From Bacteroidales bacterium UBA5371 (GTDB taxonomy: Bacteria > Bacteroidota > Bacteroidia > Bacteroidales > P3), in assembly GCA_002407855.1 (NCBI GenBank), contig DHPF01000007.1, positions 124,001 to 188,000 of the forward strand: a DNA stretch of 64,000 nt, in the 5' to 3' direction. Shown piece by piece: positions 46,013 to 54,889 of the stretch. The notes under the pieces are model-generated. The model saw only the letters and a program-made list of their open reading frames with translations, did not search any database and had not been told where the DNA came from. How positions within the stretch are numbered: position 1 is the first letter of the stretch; each line of letters starts with the position of its first letter. Made by a program: the position numbers and the translations under genes.

Positions 46013-46345
46013 TTATTTTAGCAATGAGTAAATCTCTCCTGTTATTTCAAAAGCTTCTTTTGAAGATGAAAGAATTGGGATAGCTTCCTCGTTGCTTTGT
46101 TCAATTGTATCTGGGTTTGGCTCAAGGTCTTTTACCAAGATAATGCATGCAAGCTCTTTCAAGGATGCAATTGCCATAATATTCTTGTGTGTTTGCAGGG
46201 TTATCCAGCACTGATTCATTTCAGCGTTTCCCATAACATCACTCAATAGGTCAGAAGTGTATCCACCTTCAATAACCTTATCCAATCCTTCCTCTCCAGA
46301 AATAACCCTTAGGTTTAATTTCTCTTTTAATTCTCTTACGGTCAT
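46013..46345 (-). CDS. DRTGG domain protein
   Basis: A 110-aa protein matching the DRTGG fold: MTVRELKEKLNLRVISGEEGLD, GGYTSDLLSDVMGNAEMNQCWITLQTHKNIMAIASLKELACIILV, then a TIEQSNEEAIPILSSSKEAFE end. DRTGG is a ligand-binding regulatory domain, often beside CBS. Here it is stand-alone. It begins 8 bases after the DfsB-like gene, so they share a transcript. Confidence 0.85.
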   Translation of the reverse strand: MTVRELKEKLNLRVISGEEGLDKVIEGGYTSDLLSDVMGNAEMNQCWITLQTHKNIMAIASLKELACIILVKDLEPNPDTIEQSNEEAIPILSSSKEAFEITGEIYSLLK

Positions 46346-46353
46346 AATATTGT

Positions 46354-46863
46354 TTATTTTTTAAGACTTTTCTTGTGTTTTTCTATTTTTTTGATTGCCC
46401 AATCATAATGGCTTGATGTTGCAGAGACACAATAGCTTCCTAAACTAGTTGAACCAGTCCAATCAAAATACTTTTTAGTAAATAACTCTTCATTAGAGAA
46501 AGTATTGATAATCTGTATTACCTCTAAATGGCTTTGTTTTATAAGTCTTATACTTTCTTCATAAGGTGTAGCCTTATGCTTTTCCCAAAACTTAATATTC
46601 ATCTCTGGATATGTTTTCCAATTATATGGTTCAGGAAGGAAGTTTACTCTTTTACCTGATTGATTAGAATTAATCCAATTCAGTAATAACATATGCCATT
46701 CAAAAAGATGTACTAAAACATCACGTATATTCTTGTCCCTATCCTCAAACAAGAATAATAACTCTTGTTGTTCTTTGGTCATAGAATTAATAAGAGCAAA
46801 CATCTTATTAAAATTATCTTCCCCTGCTTGTATTAATTGTTCTTTTGTCGTTGGTCTTGCCAT
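46354..46863 (-). CDS. ClbS/DfsB-family four-helix protein
   Basis: A 169-aa soluble protein of the DUF1706 family (MARPTTKEQLIQAGEDNFNKMFALINSM; DVLVHLFEWHMLLLNWI; FLPEPYNWKTYPEMN; LGSYCVSATSSHYDWA). Relatives include the colibactin self-resistance protein ClbS and the DinB-like four-helix fold; a detoxifying role here is not shown. It has its own promoter and leads the DRTGG-PHP-HATPase genes, although it is not a usual member of that set. Confidence 0.85.
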   Translation of the reverse strand: MARPTTKEQLIQAGEDNFNKMFALINSMTKEQQELLFLFEDRDKNIRDVLVHLFEWHMLLLNWINSNQSGKRVNFLPEPYNWKTYPEMNIKFWEKHKATPYEESIRLIKQSHLEVIQIINTFSNEELFTKKYFDWTGSTSLGSYCVSATSSHYDWAIKKIEKHKKSLKK

Positions 46864-46897
46864 GGATATTTTTATATATAATAATTATTTCACGCTT

Positions 46898-46926
46898 CAA
46901 AGATAGAAACTTTTATTGAAAAGCAA
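46898..46926 (-). promoter_or_regulatory. Promoter of the DfsB-DRTGG-PHP-HATPase unit
   Basis: On the minus strand, TTG (46924-46926), 18 bases, TATCTTTG (46898-46905), with a leader of about 25-30 bases to the ATG at 46863. Confidence 0.7.
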
Positions 46927-47073
46927 TGAATATTGATTGAAGAACTTTATTATGGAGCTCCTTAAAAGAAGCGATGAAAATCATATATCATTATTCCCAT
47001 ATATAAAATTATTTTTCTGCAGTAATATTCAATTTGTAATTGGTCTAATTTCTTTTTTTTCTTATCCTTTACA

Positions 47074-47322
47074 ATTTATATCACATTTTCTACATTTTTG
47101 AGCATAAAAATCACAATTTATACCACTTTTTCTACATTTTTGGACTAAAATTCACGATTTATACCACATTTTCTACATTTTTGAGCATAAAAATCACGAT
47201 TTATACCACATTTTCTGCATTTTTGGACTAAAATTCACGATTTATACCACTTTTTCTACATTTTTGAGCATAAAAATCACAGTTTATACCACTTTTTCTA
47301 TATTTTTAGACCAAAAATCATG
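47074..47322. repeat. 83-bp dimeric tandem repeat, three copies
   Basis: Six units start at 47074, 47116, 47157, 47199, 47240 and 47282 and alternate 42, 41, 42, 41, 42, 41 bases. Every unit begins (A/G)TTTATA(C/T)CAC and has a CTACATTTTTG-like centre; odd units continue GAGCATAAAAATCAC, even ones GACTAAAATTCAC, so the true period is an 83-base pair. The gap 46864-47391 holds nothing else but the promoter and AT-rich sequence. Confidence 0.95.
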
Positions 47323-47391
47323 ATTTCTTACAAATATTCTTCTCTGCATGTAACAATTATTCTTATGTTTTAATGTTTAGAGATAAATAAA

Positions 47392-48813
47392 TCACTTAAC
47401 TTGAGTAAGAATTGTTCTTGCAGCTGCTTTTGGATTATTTATTGTATCGCACCCATTTACACAACCACCAGGACAAGACATTATTTCAATAAAATTGCCT
47501 GGACATTCTCCCTTTTGAGCATATTGTTTGAGTTGGCGGATATTTGATTTATTAAGTCCATCAATCACTATTTCATTAACAATGGAGGCATCAGGCAAGG
47601 TTTGCTTAACTGATTCAACAACTCCTGAAATCATTGCATAACCTCTTCCATGTCCTGAGATTGTTGAATCAAATTCAGTTATTTCACATTCATCAATATT
47701 AATTTCAGCAGCTTTTATCAATGCTTCAAGCTCTTCGTAGGTTATTACAAAATCAACCTCATCTGTTCTGAATGCTTCACTTCTTTTTCCAACACATGGA
47801 CTAAAGAAAACTGTTATTGCATCAGGATTTTCCTTCTTAACTAAGTTGGCTGTATAGACCATTGGAGAGGAGGTTGTGGAAACATAGGGCTTCATTTCAG
47901 GAATATGTTTATAGACTAAATTCATCCATGAAGGACAGCATGAAGTTGTCATAAAAGGAGCTCCTTCGTGCAAACGTTCTATTAGTTCTTCTCTTTCGTT
48001 TTCGGTTGTAATATTTGCACCCTTTGCAACTTCAATCACCTGGTCGAATCCAAGTTGTTTGATTGCAGAGAGTACCTTTCTGTAATCGCTCTTGAATTGT
48101 CCTCCTAATGAAGGTGCAACAATAGCCACTACTTTCTTCCCATCAGTTATTTCCTTAAAGACATCCACCATAAAGGTTTTTTCCATAATTGCTCCGAAAG
48201 GACAAGCAACCATACATTTTCCGCAATATATACATTTATCAGGGTCTATATGCTCAATTCCATTCACATCTTTTGTTATTGCATTGACAGGACAAGATTC
48301 TTCACAAGGAACAGGTTGATATATTATGGCATGAAACGGACAAGCCTCTTTGCATAATCCACAATTAATACATTTTGCTGGGTCTATAACTGCCTGATGT
48401 TCTCCAACAGTTATTGCGTCTTTCTTGCAAGCATAGGTACATGGTCTTGCAACGCAGGTCTTGCACAAGTTGGTTACTATATAACTACTCTTAACGCATG
48501 ATGAACAAGCCTCATCAACAACAGTCATCATAACGTCTGAGGTTTCTTTTCTTTCAATTGCTCTTTTGGCATATTCTGAAAGAGGGGTCAATTCATCTAC
48601 TTCATCATATATATTATAACCCAATAGAGCCATTAGTTTATATCTAATTACAGCTCTTTCCTTATGAATACAACAACGAGTTTTCCCTCCGTCTCTTGGT
48701 CGCATTTCATAAGGTATTCTATCAATTTTTTCAATTACCTTGTTTTCGAGAATCAACTTTGAGAGTTGACATATAATATCTCTACGGATTTCTACCGCAT
48801 TATTAATTGCCAT
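47392..48813 (-). CDS. Monomeric [FeFe] hydrogenase, group B-like
   Basis: A 473-aa iron-only hydrogenase. The N-terminal part has a CCIHKERAVIRYK block and CSSCVKSS, then several 4Fe-4S motifs (CKTCVARPCTYAC at about 117; CINCGLCKEACP near 148; CIYCGKCMVACP near 194). The H-cluster loops are intact: TSCCPSW (Cys292/293), SPCVGKRSEA (Cys340), and EIMSCPGGCVNGC (Cys447/451). Lengths and motifs fit group B, whose H2 role in Bacteroidales is poorly known. No hydE/F/G maturase genes are in the window. It ends the hydrogenase operon and lies 32 bases after the small NuoE-like gene. Confidence 0.92.
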   Translation of the reverse strand: MAINNAVEIRRDIICQLSKLILENKVIEKIDRIPYEMRPRDGGKTRCCIHKERAVIRYKLMALLGYNIYDEVDELTPLSEYAKRAIERKETSDVMMTVVDEACSSCVKSSYIVTNLCKTCVARPCTYACKKDAITVGEHQAVIDPAKCINCGLCKEACPFHAIIYQPVPCEESCPVNAITKDVNGIEHIDPDKCIYCGKCMVACPFGAIMEKTFMVDVFKEITDGKKVVAIVAPSLGGQFKSDYRKVLSAIKQLGFDQVIEVAKGANITTENEREELIERLHEGAPFMTTSCCPSWMNLVYKHIPEMKPYVSTTSSPMVYTANLVKKENPDAITVFFSPCVGKRSEAFRTDEVDFVITYEELEALIKAAEINIDECEITEFDSTISGHGRGYAMISGVVESVKQTLPDASIVNEIVIDGLNKSNIRQLKQYAQKGECPGNFIEIMSCPGGCVNGCDTINNPKAAARTILTQVK

Positions 48814-48845
48814 AGCATACGATTTAATGTTAATTAACTATACGA

Positions 48846-49100
48846 TTATCTTTCTATTCCGAGTTGGGAATAGATTTCATCTAATAATTTTTCTTCATTG
48901 CACTGTTTTATCAAAACATCTCCAACCTTAGCATAAGGAGGATTTGGGTTTTCTTCACTTTCATCACATCCCAAACATGCTGAGCCAATGAATGAAACCT
49001 TGTCTTTAATTTCTTCTGGGAGCCTATCTTTTAGTTTTATCAAATCGGAACTGCCGGTTATGTAGCAATAAGTTCCAACACATATTCTTACGTTTAACAT
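48846..49100 (-). CDS. NuoE-like [2Fe-2S] thioredoxin-fold protein (A)
   Basis: An 84-aa protein with four cysteines arranged as in the 24-kDa/NuoE fold: VRICVGTYC near the start and GSACLGCDES near residue 38-45. It is expected to bind a [2Fe-2S] cluster and shuttle electrons with the adjacent hydrogenase genes. Both neighbours are in the same operon; it follows the SpoIIE gene by 22 bases. It resembles the second small protein at 52093-52341. Confidence 0.85.
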   Translation of the reverse strand: MLNVRICVGTYCYITGSSDLIKLKDRLPEEIKDKVSFIGSACLGCDESEENPNPPYAKVGDVLIKQCNEEKLLDEIYSQLGIER

Positions 49101-49122
49101 AATTACTTATTTTTTTGATTGT

Positions 49123-50325
49123 TTATATAAATTTTAGATTAACACTCTTCATATATTGTTTTTCTAATAACTGTGCAAGCTTCTTTACCACATTTCTTCT
49201 TATCTCCAATTCTACAGGTAGGGTTGGGTCTTGATGTGCAATATTTATTTTAGTTCCCGCAACAATATCTATAACATCAGCATCAAGTATCATTCTATAA
49301 ATATCCCAATCTGCCCCTTTTTGATCTATATTATATGGTAATTCTCTTTCTAAAATTTCTGAAAGAGAGCCTAAAGTAATTATCCCTTCTGTAACTAAGT
49401 CTATTCCTTTCATCCTTGAAACAGGAGGAATTGAAGAAACAACATCCTTCAAGTCCACTTCAATTTCAAGATTTAACTCCCTTGAAACAATCTTCGAGGT
49501 AGTACCTCCACAAACTATTTTCTTTCCCTTATAGTTTTTAACTATTTCAGCCAAATACTTATCATTATCTTCCTTGAAAGGAGGTCCTGTGCAGATTAAA
49601 AGTTTTCTTGGTTCTCTAACATATAACACAACACAACTCGTATCATCCTTTGGTTTGAAAATATCATTAAATTCTGATTGCTTTACAATTTTTCTTGATA
49701 ACTCTCTTGCAGAAATGTATGGGTCTTCTTTTAGGGTTTCAACAATAAAATCATTCACTCCACTTCCCCAACCAAAGGGCATTTCCATATTTCCAATTCC
49801 CGATTGAGTTACGCCATCAGAAAAACAAATTAATCTATCTTCCTTTTGTAAATCAATATCAGAAAGCATTATCATTCTATCATTAGAATCTTTTTGGGTT
49901 TCATCCCTACTTATTCGGAATTCCTCTTTTTTAAGTTCATGTATACTTCCATCCCTAATCATTAATAGTTGGGGATTATCGTATTCAACAAATTTCGCAT
50001 TCCCATCTGATTCAATATCAATTATGGTAAATGTTGCATAACTAATGTTACGGACACTGTCTATTGGCAAAGTGTCCATAATTATCTTTGCTGTTCTGAC
50101 AATTGGCTCTCTTCTAATTCTAAAGTTAAGAGCCATAGAGGCAGTCATGGTTGAAAGAACATTTGCTTTTACCCCTGAACCAAGACCATCAGAAACTACA
50201 GCAATAGTCCTATTCTCTTCAATAGATTTATGCATCAAGACGCTATCTCCACAAACAGAATTTCCAAATTTGTTTTGTTGAAAACTCCCCACTTCAATAA
50301 AAAGTTTCTTTGTGTTTGCAAGCAT
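49123..50325 (-). CDS. SpoIIE-family serine phosphatase (paralogue 2)
   Basis: A 400-aa PP2C-type phosphatase with the same architecture as the one at 37133-38323. Aspartates lie in CGDSVL (27), VSDGLGSG (46), CFSDGVTQSG and KPKDDTSC. A C-terminal domain contains CTGPPFKED, GIDLVTEGIITLG and GTKINIAHQDP. The first motif reads SDGLGSG instead of ADGMGHG. It lies 2 bases after the PAS hydrogenase gene, so it is likely its direct signalling output, as in SpoIIE-linked hydrogenase clusters. Confidence 0.9.
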   Translation of the reverse strand: MLANTKKLFIEVGSFQQNKFGNSVCGDSVLMHKSIEENRTIAVVSDGLGSGVKANVLSTMTASMALNFRIRREPIVRTAKIIMDTLPIDSVRNISYATFTIIDIESDGNAKFVEYDNPQLLMIRDGSIHELKKEEFRISRDETQKDSNDRMIMLSDIDLQKEDRLICFSDGVTQSGIGNMEMPFGWGSGVNDFIVETLKEDPYISARELSRKIVKQSEFNDIFKPKDDTSCVVLYVREPRKLLICTGPPFKEDNDKYLAEIVKNYKGKKIVCGGTTSKIVSRELNLEIEVDLKDVVSSIPPVSRMKGIDLVTEGIITLGSLSEILERELPYNIDQKGADWDIYRMILDADVIDIVAGTKINIAHQDPTLPVELEIRRNVVKKLAQLLEKQYMKSVNLKFI

Positions 50326-50327
50326 TT

Positions 50328-52100
50328 CTATTTGGTATTATTTAGTTCATCCTTTGAATCGGAGTGAGACTCTAAAATTGAATTTAACATTGACTCCGTA
50401 TATGAAGCGTTTTCTCCCAATAGGAAAGCTATTTGCTGAACAACCTTCATGTTTTCCATAATCACATCCTTAGTTCTGTTCAGAACCAAATCTTTTCTAA
50501 CTTCTGGGGCATGAAGATTTTTAATAATTCCACAAACCAAAGTGTGATTTTGAACTGTAAAGACGGAAAGAGTATAGTATCGTTCACCATCTCTTATGTC
50601 TTGCTCAATAATATCAACTCCTGTCTCTAAAACCTGTGAAAATAGATTATGATAAGGAATGAGTTTCGTAATATCTGCACCATTTAATCCTGGGTTTGCC
50701 TCAAAAATCATCTTAACCTCATCACCTAATATATCTGCAAAATTCCTATTTGCATCTACAACCTTCAATTTATCATTTACAATAACAATTCCTGATGGCA
50801 TTTTCTTTAGAAGAATATTGGTCTTATCCTGTGCAATCTTTCGCATATAAGATATACACATATCATTCTCTGCCTTCCCTGCAATAAGTGCTTTTGCAAA
50901 CTCCCTACAATTATCGTAACCACAACCTCCACAATTCAATTCATCAGCCTCGCTCTTTTTATTAACCATCCTAAGAGCTTCGTAAATCTGATTTAGAGAA
51001 TATTCTTCTTTCTCTATTTTTGGGATATAATCATATTTGGTGGATGTTTCTAATGAAGTTAATTTATTAACCAATTCTTCATCTCTTGGCTCAACGCTAA
51101 CCTTTTCTAAAACATTCAACCTTTTGGAGGCTGAGGATTTATTGCTTATGGCACAAGGACCTTTTATACAACCACCATCACAAGTCATTACCTCAATGAA
51201 AGTTTTGCCAGTGGAATTCATACTATCAAAGTCTCTCATTATCTCCATAAGGTTTCTAACCCCAGAGAAAGTCATATACCTAACAGGTTCCTTTTTGACA
51301 GAATTATGATTTATCCTATCAACATCAGAATTAATTGAATCTATCATGCAGGTTAGCATACCACCATCAATAGGGTATAGGTTTCCTTTATTTGCTCTGA
51401 TTGGGATAAACACATCTTCCTCAGTTGGTTTCATAAACTCAAAGAAAATACCCATATCTTCAAAAAGATTCTTTATATCTTGGAAAGACAGGACATAGTC
51501 AATTATATCTCCAAACTGTTTGACTTCTTCTTTCTTGGCAATACAAGGACCAACAAATAATACCTTAGAACCTGGATAGATTTCTTTTAGATATTTCGCA
51601 TGAGTAACCATTGGGGAAAGTATTGGAGCAATGGAGGCATTATGTTCAGGGTAGTATTTATTGATTAGGAGAACTGCTGAAGGACAGCAAGAGGAAATAT
51701 AAACTCCATTTTCTTGTTTATCGAGCCAAGCCTTTGTGTCTAAGGCAACCTTTTCTGCTCCGAGTGCTGTTTCGCTTACTCCATAGAAACCTGCTTCCCT
51801 AAAAGCTGCAATAACCTTATTTGTATCTTCATTATTGTATTCACTAATATAGCTTGGAGCAAGGGAAACTATGATTTTTTCTTTCTTTAGGGCTTGTCTT
51901 ACTAAAGGCAAATCATCTCTTACCTTTTTTGCATTTGCAGGACAAACCTGCGTGCATTTCCCACAATAAATACATAGCTCAGGAATAACTGAGGCGGAAT
52001 TATCCTCTAACTTAATGGCTTTTACAGGACAATTCTTCACACATTTGTAGCAATCTTGACAGTTATTTTTCTCTGTATAGATTGCCGATAATTTATTCAT
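50328..52100 (-). CDS. PAS-containing group C-like [FeFe] hydrogenase (HydS-type sensor)
   Basis: A 590-aa protein. Order: a 2[4Fe-4S] ferredoxin domain (CQDCYKCVKNCP at 14-25, CIYCGKCTQVCP at 43-54); the H-cluster domain (about 75-330) with SSCCPSAV (Cys138/139), GPCIAKKEE (Cys186) and EVMTCDGGCIKGPC (Cys307/311); a CGGCGYDNC...C iron-sulfur domain (390-415); and a PAS domain (about 430-530). This layout is the proposed H2-sensing group C. All four cluster ligands and the relay Cys before the ligand are present. It overlaps the small ferredoxin gene by 8 bases and precedes a SpoIIE gene. Sensing rather than turnover is inferred from the PAS domain and neighbours. Confidence 0.9.
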   Translation of the reverse strand: MNKLSAIYTEKNNCQDCYKCVKNCPVKAIKLEDNSASVIPELCIYCGKCTQVCPANAKKVRDDLPLVRQALKKEKIIVSLAPSYISEYNNEDTNKVIAAFREAGFYGVSETALGAEKVALDTKAWLDKQENGVYISSCCPSAVLLINKYYPEHNASIAPILSPMVTHAKYLKEIYPGSKVLFVGPCIAKKEEVKQFGDIIDYVLSFQDIKNLFEDMGIFFEFMKPTEEDVFIPIRANKGNLYPIDGGMLTCMIDSINSDVDRINHNSVKKEPVRYMTFSGVRNLMEIMRDFDSMNSTGKTFIEVMTCDGGCIKGPCAISNKSSASKRLNVLEKVSVEPRDEELVNKLTSLETSTKYDYIPKIEKEEYSLNQIYEALRMVNKKSEADELNCGGCGYDNCREFAKALIAGKAENDMCISYMRKIAQDKTNILLKKMPSGIVIVNDKLKVVDANRNFADILGDEVKMIFEANPGLNGADITKLIPYHNLFSQVLETGVDIIEQDIRDGERYYTLSVFTVQNHTLVCGIIKNLHAPEVRKDLVLNRTKDVIMENMKVVQQIAFLLGENASYTESMLNSILESHSDSKDELNNTK

Positions 52101-52341
52101 GTCGATTTAGTTCCTTTTCTAAAATTTCTATTAGTTTGTTTTTAGTTACTTCATAATAGGATTGACTATTAATAATTAGCATAGGTCCTCTGTAACAATT
52201 TTCAGTACAAAGTTGTCCCTTAAAATTTACCTCTGCCTCCAATCCTTTTGTTTTTATATATTCTTGAATTAACTCAAGATTCTTACCATTTCCTCTTGAA
52301 AAGCAAGAGCTTCCTAAACATATTGTTATTTCTGTTTTCAT
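52093..52341 (-). CDS. NuoE-like [2Fe-2S] thioredoxin-fold protein (B)
   Basis: An 82-aa protein. Cysteines in ITICLGSSCFSRGNG and in GQLCTENCYRGP fit the NuoE-type [2Fe-2S] site. It is first in the hydrogenase operon and its stop overlaps the PAS-hydrogenase start by 8 bases. It probably supplies or receives electrons for the sensor; that is inference. Confidence 0.85.
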   Translation of the reverse strand: MKTEITICLGSSCFSRGNGKNLELIQEYIKTKGLEAEVNFKGQLCTENCYRGPMLIINSQSYYEVTKNKLIEILEKELNRHE

Positions 52342-52427
52342 ATAATTAGATAATAGTTTCTATTATGAGTTGCTTAATATGCTTTTCCCTTTATATATAA
52401 ACGAAGAAAAGCATTTATTATTACTAT

Positions 52428-52967
52428 TTAAGCAAATCTTCTTTGTATCTCTTCTTTTAGTATGTCTTGAGCCAGTTCCAATGGGTTTTTCTTCCCTGCA
52501 AATTGTTCAAAAAGCTTTCCTGCAAAACCGGTTGGAGTTATATTTTGTTCTTCTTTAGAAAACACAGCATTAATAGTTGAAATCATCTCCTCCTTAGCGT
52601 TCTTAATTAACGCCCATGCCTCATTTGAAATGTAGAGTTGTTGTGAGAGATTATGCTCAAACTCATTGCGTATGTTTTGAACCATAACGTCTTTAAGGAG
52701 CTTTGAATCCATAGTTGGTTCATAACAACGAAGTACAAGATTGTCAGGATTCATCCTCTCCAAAAACAAAACCAAACGCTCATAAGCCTGCAATTGAATT
52801 GGTGTTACAACCTTACGAGTTTCTGACTCCTGAATCTTCTTTATCTCAAGCAAGGTTTTCTTTTGCTCATTCTCAACAAATTGTTTAATGGATTTATTGT
52901 TAAAGTAACCAATTACAAATACAGCCCCCAAAAAGGTTATTGCTAATATTATCAGTGTCCAAATCAT
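52428..52967 (-). CDS. Conserved Bacteroidetes membrane-anchored protein
   Basis: A 179-aa protein with one N-terminal helix (about 3-23) followed by a long soluble helical part. Conserved-looking segments are PIQLQAYERLVLFLERMNPDNLVLRCYEP and VQNIRNEFEHNLSQQLYISNEAW. I recognise it as a widespread Bacteroidetes family of unknown function, but no catalytic motif is seen. It follows lepA by 22 bases; they are probably co-transcribed. The 86-base gap to the hydrogenase operon holds nothing clear. Confidence 0.75.
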   Translation of the reverse strand: MIWTLIILAITFLGAVFVIGYFNNKSIKQFVENEQKKTLLEIKKIQESETRKVVTPIQLQAYERLVLFLERMNPDNLVLRCYEPTMDSKLLKDVMVQNIRNEFEHNLSQQLYISNEAWALIKNAKEEMISTINAVFSKEEQNITPTGFAGKLFEQFAGKKNPLELAQDILKEEIQRRFA

Positions 52968-52989
52968 TCTATTTTGTTTTAAATTGTTT

Positions 52990-54777
52990 CTAATCTAATT
53001 TCAATACTGCAAGGAAAGCTGACTGAGGAACCTCGACATTTCCTACTTGTCGCATTCTTTTCTTTCCTTCTTTTTGTTTTTCTAATAGTTTACGCTTACG
53101 AGAAATATCCCCTCCATAACATTTTGCTGTTACGTCTTTTCTAAGAGCTTTCACTGTTTCACGAGCAATTATCTTTGAACCAATTGCTGCTTGAATAGCA
53201 ATATCAAACTGCTGACGTGGGATGAGTTCTTTTAGTTTCTCACACATCTTTCTTCCAAGTGGATAGGCATTATCAAAATGAGTTAGGGTAGAAAGTGCAT
53301 CAACAGGGTCGCCATTAAGTAAGATTTCAAGGCGTACTAATTTGGAGGGCTTAAAGTCGTGTGGGTGATAATCAAAAGAGGCATATCCTTTTGAGATTGA
53401 TTTAAGCTTGTCGTAGAAATCAAAGACTATCTCGCCCAGAGGCAACTCAAAAATAATTTCTGCCCTATCACTGCTTAGATAGGTTTGATTCTTAAGTATT
53501 CCTCTCTTTTCAATACAAAGCGTAAGGATTGGTCCAATATATTCTGCCTTAGTTATAATGGAGGCAATAATGTATGGTTCTTCAATATGTTCAATATAGT
53601 TTGGTTCTGGTAAGCCTGAAGGATTATAAACATCAATACATTCTCCTTTTGTAGTATATACTTTGTAGTTTACGTTAGGAACGGTTGTTATAACGTCAAT
53701 ATCAAATTCTCTTGTTAGCCTTTCCTGAATTATCTCCATATGTAAAAGTCCTAAGAACCCACAACGAAATCCAAAACCTAAGGCAAGAGAACTCTCTGGC
53801 TCAAAAGTAAGAGAAGCATCGTTAAGCTGAAGCTTCTCAATTGAAGCTCTAAGCTCTTCATAATCATCTGCATCAATTGGATAAATGCCTGCAAAGACCA
53901 TAGGTTTTACATGCTCAAAACCCTCTATTGCATTCTTACAAGGATTTACAACAGTGGTTATGGTGTCTCCTACATTTACTTCCTTAGAAGTTTTAATTCC
54001 AGAAATTATATAGCCAACATTTCCTGCACTTAGCTCTTTTTTAGGCTCCATTTTAAGCTTTAAAACTCCTATTTCGTCGGCTTGATATTCTTTTCCTGTA
54101 TGAAAAAACTTCACATTTTCACCCTTGTGGATTGTTCCATTAATTATGCGGAAATAAGAGATAATTCCTCTAAAACTATTAAAGACAGAGTCAAATATAA
54201 GTGCTTGAAGAGGTGCATTAACATCACCCTTAGGGGCAGGAATCCTTTCAATAATTCTTTCTAATATTGCTTCAATCCCTAAGCCTGTCTTTCCACTTGC
54301 ACGAATTATATCATCGGGACTACATCCTATTAGTTCAATAATTTGATCACTCACTTCCTCAGGCATTGCATTTTGAAGATCCATTTTGTTAAGAATAGGG
54401 ATAATTTCCAAGTCGTGATCGAGTGCTTGATAAAGATTAGATATTGTTTGGGCTTGAATTCCCTGTGTTGCATCTATAATTAACAACGCCCCCTCACAAG
54501 CAGCTATTGAACGTGATACTTCATAACTAAAATCCACATGCCCAGGAGTATCAATCAAGTTTAAGGTATATTGTTCGCCCTTATAGTTATATTCCATTTG
54601 AATGGCGTGTGATTTTATGGTTATACCTCTTTCCTTTTCCAAATCCATATTGTCCAAGACCTGCGATTGCATATCTCGAGCCGAAATAGTCCCAGTGAAT
54701 TCCAATAACCTATCTGCCAAAGTACTTTTCCCGTGATCAATATGAGCAATAATACAAAAGTTTCTTATATTCTTCAT
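52990..54777 (-). CDS. lepA: Elongation factor 4 (LepA)
   Basis: A 595-aa ribosome-associated GTPase. GTPase motifs: AHIDHGKSTLADRL, DTPGHVDF and NKMD. Domains II and III follow, and the C-terminal basic region (YGGDISRKRKLLEKQKEGKKRMR) is typical. Full length. It is divergently placed against rsgA across a repeat array. Very secure. Confidence 0.98.
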   Translation of the reverse strand: MKNIRNFCIIAHIDHGKSTLADRLLEFTGTISARDMQSQVLDNMDLEKERGITIKSHAIQMEYNYKGEQYTLNLIDTPGHVDFSYEVSRSIAACEGALLIIDATQGIQAQTISNLYQALDHDLEIIPILNKMDLQNAMPEEVSDQIIELIGCSPDDIIRASGKTGLGIEAILERIIERIPAPKGDVNAPLQALIFDSVFNSFRGIISYFRIINGTIHKGENVKFFHTGKEYQADEIGVLKLKMEPKKELSAGNVGYIISGIKTSKEVNVGDTITTVVNPCKNAIEGFEHVKPMVFAGIYPIDADDYEELRASIEKLQLNDASLTFEPESSLALGFGFRCGFLGLLHMEIIQERLTREFDIDVITTVPNVNYKVYTTKGECIDVYNPSGLPEPNYIEHIEEPYIIASIITKAEYIGPILTLCIEKRGILKNQTYLSSDRAEIIFELPLGEIVFDFYDKLKSISKGYASFDYHPHDFKPSKLVRLEILLNGDPVDALSTLTHFDNAYPLGRKMCEKLKELIPRQQFDIAIQAAIGSKIIARETVKALRKDVTAKCYGGDISRKRKLLEKQKEGKKRMRQVGNVEVPQSAFLAVLKLD

Positions 54778-54889
54778 TTATAAGTTTTATCGTTATAAAA
54801 TGTCTTCCATTTAGTTTGCAAAGATACGAGAAAAACCTTAATTCTTAAAATTCAAACTAATTTTCCTTAACTTATAAATAATCAAAGCA

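Noticed and set aside
47074..47322. Possible CRISPR array
   Set aside because: Units abut one another with no unique spacers, have 42/41-base alternation of nearly identical sequence, and no cas gene lies nearby.
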